From contig NZ_CP158367.1 of assembly GCF_040267685.1 (NCBI RefSeq), positions 806,001-870,000 on the forward strand: 64,000 bases of DNA, in the 5' to 3' direction. The notes under the pieces are model-generated. The model did not search any database. It worked only from the letters and a program-made list of their open reading frames with translations, and was not told the origin of the DNA. The number at the start of each line of letters is the position of its first letter. Position 1 is the first letter of the stretch. The DNA comes from Proteinivorax tanatarense (lineage in GTDB: Bacteria; Bacillota; Proteinivoracia; Proteinivoracales; Proteinivoracaceae). Made by a program: the position numbers and the translations under genes. Below are positions 17,734 through 24,908 of this stretch, piece by piece.

Positions 17734-19383
17734 GTGGATAACATTGAAGTGTCAACAATATTAAAAGATATAGGTATTTATATACAGCTTACAGGAGAAA
17801 ACCCTTATAAAGGGAAAAGCTATATTAAAGCTGCACGAACTTTAGCGAGAGCTAATCCTTTGTCAGAGATAATAGCTAAAAATCAGTTAACTGACTTACC
17901 TGGAATAGGAGATAGATTAGCTAAAGAGATTATTGATATTACAGAAAGAGGGGAAAGTACAAAATTAATCAAACTAAAAAAAGAGGTGCCATCAGGACTT
18001 AAAGCACTAACTTATGTCACCGCCATAACACCTGGTATGGCCTACAAACTTTACCATAATTTAGAAGTAGAAAATATCAGGGATTTATTAGAGGTTATTG
18101 AGTCAAGAAAAATTTATAAGGTTGAAGGGGTAGGAGATAGCACAGTTAAAAAAATTAGGCAAAGCTTAGAAGATTATATTTTAAAAGGTCGCCAATTCTT
18201 GCTGTCCGATGGTAAAATACTCTATAACAAAGTAATGTTTAAACTACAATTTTCTTTTAATAATGATGCTATTAATAGTGTCGGAGATTTCCGTAGAAAT
18301 CTAAAGCTTATATCTAAAATTGAGATTTTAGTTACATGCACTAAAAACGTTTTAGAAAAAGCCTTAAGGGAGAGTTTTAATGATGTTAGCGCTAAGGAGA
18401 AATATTTCGAAATTAATGATTACGAAATTCCAGTTGTAATTTATTATTGTCAAGGTAAAGACACTGGATATAATCTGTTGATAAAGACTGGTAATGTTAG
18501 GCATGTAGAAGAATTAAAAGTTGCTGGTTTAAGCAAAGCTAAAGTTGAGAAAATGAATGAGCAAGAGATATATGAATCACTTTCCATGCAGTTTGTGCCA
18601 CCGGAATTGAGAGAAGGGAAAAAAGAGGTGTCTTTAGCTAAGGACTTTAAGCTTCCCAAGCTTGTTAGGGTTGAAGATATAAAAGGTGATTTACATGTTC
18701 ACACTAACTTTAGTGATGGTTTAGGTTCACTAGAGGAAATGGTTGGTAAAGCTAATATGATAGGTTATGACTACCTAGCTATAACTGATCATAGTAAATC
18801 ATTAAAAATTGCAGGAGGCTTAAATAAAGATAAGTTTTATAAACAATTTAAAGAGATAGAAAACATACAGAAGGATACTGATATTCTCATACTTAAGGGA
18901 ATTGAAGTTGATGTTTTAAAAGACGGAAGCTTAGATTTCGACGAAGACTTTTTGAAAGAGTTTGATTTAGTGGTAGCATCAATACATTCTAATTTTAAAA
19001 TGCCAAAAGAACATATGACTAACCGTTTGATAAGTGCTATTAGGAACCCTGCTGTGCATATTATAGGGCATCCTTCGGGGAGGTTACTTCTAAAAAGGGA
19101 ACCTTATAATATAGACTTAAAAGCAGTAATAGAGGAAGCTTCAAGTTATAATAAGGCAATTGAAATTAACAGTTCCCCTTATAGGTTAGATCTGGATGAA
19201 GAGTGGGTTAGATTTGCTAAACAGTCGGGGGTAAAGATATCAGTAAATACAGATAGTCATAGTATAGAAGAGTTATATAATATTGACTTGGGAGTTTCTG
19301 TTGCAAAAAGGGGTTGGCTAGAAAGAAAAGATATAATAAACTGTTGGAAGAAGGAGAAACTTTTGGGGTATCTAAGGAGGTAA
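17734..19383 (+). CDS. polX: PolX-family protein: degenerate polymerase domain plus PHP domain
   Basis: 549 residues from GTG 17734; GGAGG at 17722-17726 is seven bases upstream, whereas ATG 17728 is too close. Helix-hairpin-helix motifs are present (LPGIGDRLAKEI ~53; VEGVGDSTVKKI). In active PolX the palm has GSxRR...DxD; here the block reads GDFRRNLKLISKIEILV (residues 184-200), with K195 and E197 at the aspartate positions. The third aspartate region reads YEIPVVIYY (230-238). The C-terminal PHP phosphoesterase keeps its metal motifs: GDLHVHTNFSDG (~318), AITDHS, GIEVDV, ASIHSN, GHPSG, NTDSHS. So probably a nuclease/phosphoesterase without polymerase activity. Confidence 0.9.
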   Translation: MDNIEVSTILKDIGIYIQLTGENPYKGKSYIKAARTLARANPLSEIIAKNQLTDLPGIGDRLAKEIIDITERGESTKLIKLKKEVPSGLKALTYVTAITPGMAYKLYHNLEVENIRDLLEVIESRKIYKVEGVGDSTVKKIRQSLEDYILKGRQFLLSDGKILYNKVMFKLQFSFNNDAINSVGDFRRNLKLISKIEILVTCTKNVLEKALRESFNDVSAKEKYFEINDYEIPVVIYYCQGKDTGYNLLIKTGNVRHVEELKVAGLSKAKVEKMNEQEIYESLSMQFVPPELREGKKEVSLAKDFKLPKLVRVEDIKGDLHVHTNFSDGLGSLEEMVGKANMIGYDYLAITDHSKSLKIAGGLNKDKFYKQFKEIENIQKDTDILILKGIEVDVLKDGSLDFDEDFLKEFDLVVASIHSNFKMPKEHMTNRLISAIRNPAVHIIGHPSGRLLLKREPYNIDLKAVIEEASSYNKAIEINSSPYRLDLDEEWVRFAKQSGVKISVNTDSHSIEELYNIDLGVSVAKRGWLERKDIINCWKKEKLLGYLRR

Positions 19384-19388
19384 TACTT

Positions 19389-21755
19389 TTGGATTATAAA
19401 CATTTAGAGACATTAGAATATGACAAGGTTGTACGCTTGTTAAAGGATAGAGCTATGACGGAATTAGGGCAGAGCTCTTGTCAATTATTAGTGCCTATGA
19501 AGTCACAACAACAATTGCTTAAGCAGCTTAATATGACCGCCGAAGCCGTGGAAACTTTAAAGTATGAAGGTGTACCTTTAAAAGAGGTTAGGGATTGTAG
19601 TCAATATTTTAAAAGGGTTGAAGTTGGTAGTGTTTTAAAGGGCGAGGAATTAAAAAATATTTTAATTTTATTGGAGTGTCTTAAAGATGTTACTCTTTAC
19701 CTAAGAGAATATCAGGATATGGCACCCATTATGTTTGAAGAAGTAAAAGAAGTAAATCAATGTGAAGAGTTGAGGAAAAATTTATACTTTTGCATTGATG
19801 ACGATGGTACAGTTAAGGATGGGGCTTCTAATGACTTAAAGTCTATTAGGAGGTCTATTAATAGAAATCATAATTTACTAAGGGAAAAATTAGAAAATTA
19901 TATCAGAAATCCTAAAAACCAAAAATATCTGCAAGAAGCTATTATCACCCAAAGAAATGACCGGTACGTAGTTCCAGTAAACAAAGACTACAAAGGGCAG
20001 GTGCCAGGGATTGTTCACGACTTATCGTCTACAGGGCAAACACTTTTTGTAGAACCCGGCTTTGCTGTAGAGATTGGTAACAAGTTAATAGAGTTGTACA
20101 AAAAAGAGGGGCATGAAATAGAACGTATATTATCAAAGCTATCTGCTGAAGTAGGGTTAGAGGTTCCTAGTTTAGAAATTATAAATCAATTAATTGGGGA
20201 TATGGACTTTGTTTTCGCTAAGGCGAAACTAGCTAAGATACAGAAGGCTACTCTACCGTTAATAAATAATGAAAATAAAATAAAAATAAATGATGGAAGA
20301 CATCCTTTAATTGACAGTGAAGAAGTAGTGCCTATGTCTATTGAGATGGGAAATGAATTTAACACTGTAATTGTCACTGGACCTAATACTGGCGGGAAAA
20401 CAGTAGCTTTAAAAACGGTAGGTTTACTTACTTGTATGGCTTTAAGTGGTTTGTTTGTACCCGCTGCCCACAACTCAAATTTTCCAATTTTAGAGGGTAT
20501 ATACGCAGATATTGGTGATGAGCAAAGTATAGAGCAATCTCTCAGTACTTTTTCTTCTCACATGACTAACATTATTGATATTACAAATAAAGCACATAAT
20601 AATTCATTAGTACTTTTTGACGAGTTAGGAGCAGGAACAGATCCAATAGAGGGATCTGCTTTGGCGACTAGCTTACTTGATTTATTTAGCAAGAGAAACT
20701 TGTTAACAATTGCTACAACCCATTATTCTCAACTGAAAACTTATGCCTATGAAAATAACGGGGTAGAAAATGCATCTGTTGAATTTGATGCAAAAACTCT
20801 AAAACCTACATATAAACTGATAGTAGGTATTCCAGGGAAATCTAATGCTTTAGAAATTTCTAGAAGGTTAGGTTTAAGTGAAGATGTTGTACAAAAAGCA
20901 AAAGTTATAATGGGAAAAGAAAATACTAAAGTAGATGTTATGATTCAAGACTTGGAGGAAAAAAGAATAGCTTATGAAAATAAGCTGAAAGCTATAGAGT
21001 ATAAGGAGAGGGAAGCAGAAGCTACTAAATTTGAATTTAATAGTAAAAAAGAGCAGTTGAAAATGAAAGAAAAGAAAATGATGGAAAAGGCAAAAGAAGA
21101 AGCTAGAGAAATAATTCGACAAGCTAAAAGGGAGAGTGAGCAAGTAGTAAAAGAAATAAGAAAACTAAAGCAAGAAGGCAATCAAATGCTACAGGGTGAC
21201 CTTGATAGAAAGTTAACCCGATATAAAGAAAATCTTAAAAAAACGGTAGATAAAGATGTTTATGCAGAAAATAAAGAAAAGAGCGATATTATAGCTGATA
21301 ATCTTAAAAAAGGTGATGAGGTAAAGTTACTTGATGTTAATCAAAAGGGAACAGTTATTAGTTTGCCTGACTCGGAAGGTCAAGTGCAATGTCAAGTAGG
21401 TATTATGAAAGTAAAGACACCCGTTTCCAACTTGCAAATAGTAGAATCAAACAATAATAAAAACAATAACAATATTTATACACCAGGAAAAGGAGCTAAT
21501 GTAAAAACTAGCGCAAAAAAATCCCTTGATCTTAGGGGAGAGAATGTTGAAGAAGGAATCTTAAGGGTAGATAAATTTTTGGATGAAGCTTTTGTGGCGG
21601 GGCTAAAAGAAGTTTCTATAATTCATGGTAAAGGCACTGGTGTTCTTAGAGAAGGAATAACTAACTACTTAAAAAAACATCCTCATGTTGAATCTATAAG
21701 ACTTGGAGGATATAAAGAAGGAGGACAAGGGGCTAGCATTGTTGAATTAAAATAA
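19389..21755 (+). CDS. mutS2: Endonuclease MutS2
   Basis: 788 residues from TTG 19389, chosen for AAGGAGG (19374-19380) eight bases upstream; an ATG at 19314 lies deep inside polX. MutS core (lever/clamp ~100-300), ATPase with Walker A TGPNTGGKTVALKT (~334) and Walker B SLVLFDELGAGTDP. A charged coiled coil follows (~520-640), then a C-terminal Smr nuclease domain with LDLRGE and HGKGTGVLRE. MutS2 splits collided ribosomes and/or suppresses recombination. It follows polX after five bases. Confidence 0.96.
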   Translation: MDYKHLETLEYDKVVRLLKDRAMTELGQSSCQLLVPMKSQQQLLKQLNMTAEAVETLKYEGVPLKEVRDCSQYFKRVEVGSVLKGEELKNILILLECLKDVTLYLREYQDMAPIMFEEVKEVNQCEELRKNLYFCIDDDGTVKDGASNDLKSIRRSINRNHNLLREKLENYIRNPKNQKYLQEAIITQRNDRYVVPVNKDYKGQVPGIVHDLSSTGQTLFVEPGFAVEIGNKLIELYKKEGHEIERILSKLSAEVGLEVPSLEIINQLIGDMDFVFAKAKLAKIQKATLPLINNENKIKINDGRHPLIDSEEVVPMSIEMGNEFNTVIVTGPNTGGKTVALKTVGLLTCMALSGLFVPAAHNSNFPILEGIYADIGDEQSIEQSLSTFSSHMTNIIDITNKAHNNSLVLFDELGAGTDPIEGSALATSLLDLFSKRNLLTIATTHYSQLKTYAYENNGVENASVEFDAKTLKPTYKLIVGIPGKSNALEISRRLGLSEDVVQKAKVIMGKENTKVDVMIQDLEEKRIAYENKLKAIEYKEREAEATKFEFNSKKEQLKMKEKKMMEKAKEEAREIIRQAKRESEQVVKEIRKLKQEGNQMLQGDLDRKLTRYKENLKKTVDKDVYAENKEKSDIIADNLKKGDEVKLLDVNQKGTVISLPDSEGQVQCQVGIMKVKTPVSNLQIVESNNNKNNNNIYTPGKGANVKTSAKKSLDLRGENVEEGILRVDKFLDEAFVAGLKEVSIIHGKGTGVLREGITNYLKKHPHVESIRLGGYKEGGQGASIVELK

Positions 21756-21787
21756 AAAAAATTATGAGATATCTATTTTTTATCACC

Positions 21788-21816
21788 TTGCTGTTAACGT
21801 AGCCTGATGTTATAAT
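21788..21816 (+). promoter_or_regulatory. Promoter of the ATP-grasp/FemX pair
   Basis: TTGCTG (21788-21793), 17-bp spacer, TATAAT (21811-21816), 60 bases before the ATP-grasp gene. No clear terminator separates it from mutS2. Confidence 0.75.
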
Positions 21817-21875
21817 TAGATTTAGTTTATGTTTTTTGTTTCGTTAAATTAAAATTGATCATTAAGGAGAAAAGA

Positions 21876-23114
21876 ATGAGTGTTAATTTAGAATTTCAAC
21901 CCGTTGTAATAGGAACAGATTTAAATGCTTATAATGTTGCAAGGGCATTCAATATGGAATATGGAATAAAAAGTCAAATGTTTGGCAGAAAAAAACTCAT
22001 GATGGTAAACTATTCAAAAATATGTAATGTTACTGAAGTAAGTCGCTTTGCTGAAGATGATATCATGATAGAAACTCTCATAAATTACGCAAAAGCAAAC
22101 CCTTCTACGAAACTAATATTGTTTGCTGCTAGCGAACAGTATGTGTTTAGAATATTTAAAAACTACGAGAAGTTAAAAGAATACTATTTAATTCCTTATG
22201 CAGAACCTGAACTAGGACTTATATTAAGTGATAAAATGAACTTTTATTCTTATTGTGATAAATATAATCTTGATTATCCTAAGGCTGAAGTTATAACAAA
22301 AGCATCTTATGATAATATTGATATTAAGATTGATTATCCTGTGGTGTTAAAACCCATCGAAAGTAGCGATTATTTTAATATTAATTTTGAGGGTAAAGAA
22401 AAGGTTTATATTCTTCAGAATGAAGAAGAAGTGAAAGTAGTTTTAAGAAATATCTATGAAACTGGATATCAGCACAATATGGTTATTCAAGAATATATTC
22501 GAGGAGATGTGACAAACGAATATGTGATGAATGTCTATTCTGATACCAGCGGAAAAGTTAAATTAATGTCACTAGGAAGGGTTTTAATAGAGGATCCTCA
22601 GCCAGATATGCGTGGTAACTATGTTGCAATTACAAACCCTATTGACCATAAATCTACTAATAAAATATATCAAGATATTAAAAGGTTTTTAGAATCTATT
22701 AATTTTACAGGCCTTTCAAATTTTGATTTAAAATATGATGAAAAAGATGGTCGTTTTAAAGTATTTGAGATTAATATGCGACAGGGAAGAAGCAGCTTTT
22801 TTTCTATCCTTGCTGGTGCAAACTATGCAATGCCCATTGTAGAGGATCTTATTAAAGAGAACACTATTTTCCAAACTGTATATGGGGATAGGCCGTTTGT
22901 ATGGATTAACTGTTCAAAAGATACATTTATGCACATTATTAAAGAATACCGTAAGGATTTTTATGAAGAGATCTGCTCAATAGATAATATTCAAGATACT
23001 CTTTATTATAAAAACGACCTATCACTGTTGAGAAAAATAAACTTAAATAAATATTTTAAGATTTGCGATGAAAGACTGTGGACGTATTTCAAAACAAGAA
23101 AGGATGTGACCTAG
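21876..23114 (+). CDS. ATP-grasp carboxylate-amine ligase, possible D-aspartate ligase
   Basis: 412 residues from ATG 21876 (AAGGAG six bases upstream). N-terminal pre-ATP-grasp domain (VVIGTDLNAYNVARAF), then ATP-grasp features: DYPVVLKPIESSDYF (~150), VIQEYIRGD (~205), NFDLKYDE and FEINMRQGRSS (~310), the last giving the Mg-binding Glu and Asn. The whole resembles the ligases that add D-aspartate to the lysine side chain of peptidoglycan precursors (Enterococcus Asl type). A FemA/B-type transferase follows three bases later, which supports a cross-bridge role. The amino acid used is unknown, and other carboxylate-amine ligations are possible. Confidence 0.75.
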   Translation: MSVNLEFQPVVIGTDLNAYNVARAFNMEYGIKSQMFGRKKLMMVNYSKICNVTEVSRFAEDDIMIETLINYAKANPSTKLILFAASEQYVFRIFKNYEKLKEYYLIPYAEPELGLILSDKMNFYSYCDKYNLDYPKAEVITKASYDNIDIKIDYPVVLKPIESSDYFNINFEGKEKVYILQNEEEVKVVLRNIYETGYQHNMVIQEYIRGDVTNEYVMNVYSDTSGKVKLMSLGRVLIEDPQPDMRGNYVAITNPIDHKSTNKIYQDIKRFLESINFTGLSNFDLKYDEKDGRFKVFEINMRQGRSSFFSILAGANYAMPIVEDLIKENTIFQTVYGDRPFVWINCSKDTFMHIIKEYRKDFYEEICSIDNIQDTLYYKNDLSLLRKINLNKYFKICDERLWTYFKTRKDVT

Positions 23115-23117
23115 AAA

Positions 23118-24140
23118 ATGCCTATTTTAGAACTTGAAAATGAAGAAGAGGTAAAAAGGTATGAATCCTTTATAGAAAACAGTAACCATGGACATATGAT
23201 GCAATCAGTTTATTGGTCCTTAGTAAAAAATAACTGGGATAGGGACTATATATTTTTAGAAAACGATGAAGGAGATATCGAAGCAGCCCTTTCTATATTG
23301 TCTATAAAAAATGATGGTAAGAATGCCTTTATGTACGCTCCTAGAGGTCCTGTATGTGACTTTAAAGACATTTCATTAGTCAAAAAATTAATTGAAGAAG
23401 CAAAAAAAGTAGCGAAAAGAAGGAATGGATTTTTTCTTAGAATGGATCCAGAAGTAAGATATAGTGACAAAATTATTGATGAATATCGCAGTAGAGGTTT
23501 TATAATTCGTTCAAGAGAACAAAACAATGAAAAATCTTTTTCTAATCCAAGGAATAATATGGTATTGGATATTACAGATCAATCAATTGATGATGTTATG
23601 GCGGGATTTACAAGTAAACAAAGGAATAAAATTAGAAAAACTTATAAACGAGGCCTTTCTACCCAAATGATTTCAACTGATGATGAAAAGTTTGTAACAG
23701 CACTAAATACATTTTATAACCTTACAGAAATTATGGCAAAGAGACAAGGTATTAGTTATCGACCACGTGATTACTTTGAAAGATTGTTTAAGGCGTTTAA
23801 AACGGCTAAGATATTTGAGACTAAAGATAAAGACAATGAAGTTTTGTCAAGTTGTATCATTATTACTTACAATAAAAAATGTTTTTATATTTATTCGGCA
23901 AGCTCTAATAATAAGAGAAATTATAATGCAAGTACTCAAATGAATTATGAGGCTATAAAATATGCTGTGAGCAAAAACATGGAGGAGTATGATTTTGGCG
24001 GCGTTTATGGCTTAGATACATCTGATGCTCTATACGCATTTAAATATTCTTTTTGCGGACACTCAGGACATAAAGAGTTAATAGGCGAATTGGATGTTGT
24101 CTTTAATCAAAAATTGTATAATGATTTTATCAAAGACTAA
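23118..24140 (+). CDS. FemA/FemB/FemX-family peptidoglycan bridge aminoacyltransferase
   Basis: 340 residues with the two GNAT-like halves of Fem transferases. Landmarks: HGHMMQSVYWSLVKNNW (~23), APRGPVCDF (~75), the central KQRNKIRKTYKRGL (~170) and YDFGGVYGLDTSD (~290). The family transfers amino acids from aminoacyl-tRNA to lipid II, forming the interpeptide bridge at the inner membrane face. It lacks the long coiled-coil arm of staphylococcal FemA, as FemX/weissella-type enzymes do. It is translated right after the ATP-grasp ligase, so both may modify the same stem peptide. The amino acid is not readable. Confidence 0.85.
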   Translation: MPILELENEEEVKRYESFIENSNHGHMMQSVYWSLVKNNWDRDYIFLENDEGDIEAALSILSIKNDGKNAFMYAPRGPVCDFKDISLVKKLIEEAKKVAKRRNGFFLRMDPEVRYSDKIIDEYRSRGFIIRSREQNNEKSFSNPRNNMVLDITDQSIDDVMAGFTSKQRNKIRKTYKRGLSTQMISTDDEKFVTALNTFYNLTEIMAKRQGISYRPRDYFERLFKAFKTAKIFETKDKDNEVLSSCIIITYNKKCFYIYSASSNNKRNYNASTQMNYEAIKYAVSKNMEEYDFGGVYGLDTSDALYAFKYSFCGHSGHKELIGELDVVFNQKLYNDFIKD

Positions 24141-24153
24141 TGCTTACCTAGAA

Positions 24154-24202
24154 AAAGGTCTGTCTCAGCAGGTTTTATTCCTGAAGAGACAGACCTTTGT
24201 AT
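24154..24202 (+). terminator. Long hairpin after the femX-like gene
   Basis: AAAGGTCTGTCTC (24154-24166) pairs with GAGACAGACCTTT (24186-24198), with an inner CAGG/CCTG stem. The T-tract is short, so it may act as a terminator or only as an mRNA end stabiliser. Confidence 0.65.
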
Positions 24203-24775
24203 ATTGGTTCTAAATAAATATTGAGGTAGAAAAAGGATAAATAGCTTTTGGTTCGAACACCTTAGTCATCTATTGTATTTTATAAATGGGATACTAACAG
24301 AGTTATAACAGTCTACGTTATATTTTTTCTTTATATTTTTATGATTTTAAAGTTTACTTAAAAAGGATAAGTCATTATAAAGTAGATTAAGTCAGGTTAT
24401 AAAGCATAATATAAGACTATTGTTAGAAAGGTATAATAACTAAAATCAGAATCAAGATAAAGCTGGCTAGCGTGTTGGCTCTAAATAAGAAGAAGTGCTA
24501 ACAAGTACACATGGCTTTAGAAAACATCTATCTCGTGGAGAAAAATTGTAAAGCTTTTGCTCTGCTTTGGGTTTAATCTAAATAAGCTTAACAGAAAAAG
24601 CTTAGAAAAAAGAAAGGCGTAACACTACACGAGTCTAAAAGCGCATAAAAAAGAACATAAGTTATAATCTCAAAGAAGAAAAATATCCTCCTAATTTTGT
24701 TATGCTTAAACTTAAGAAAATATGAAAATTATGATACTGAAATTTAATTCTGTATTTTCAATATAATTCACAAAA
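24203..24775 (+). other. Non-coding AT-rich gap
   Basis: About 570 bases with stops in all frames, no ribosome site with a following frame, and no RNA family that I recognise (not tmRNA, SRP RNA, RNase P or 6S by their core motifs). It lies between the convergent femX and PBP genes, so it need not hold promoters. It may be a decayed gene or spacer. Confidence 0.5.
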
Positions 24776-24820
24776 AGGGGCTGCTCAAAATTACCTTTTA
24801 GATAATTTTGAGCAGCCCCT
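24776..24820 (-). terminator. Terminator of the PBP gene
   Basis: 18-bp perfect inverted repeat (AGGGGCTGCTCAAAATTA and its complement). On the minus strand it is followed by TTTTTG, ~90 bases after the PBP stop. Confidence 0.9.
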
Positions 24821-24908
24821 AGCATCTGGCATAGATGATTATGAAACAGACTACTTTTCAGATTAGATTTGTGACTATTCTTTGTATAATAAAACAATTT
24901 TCTTTTCC

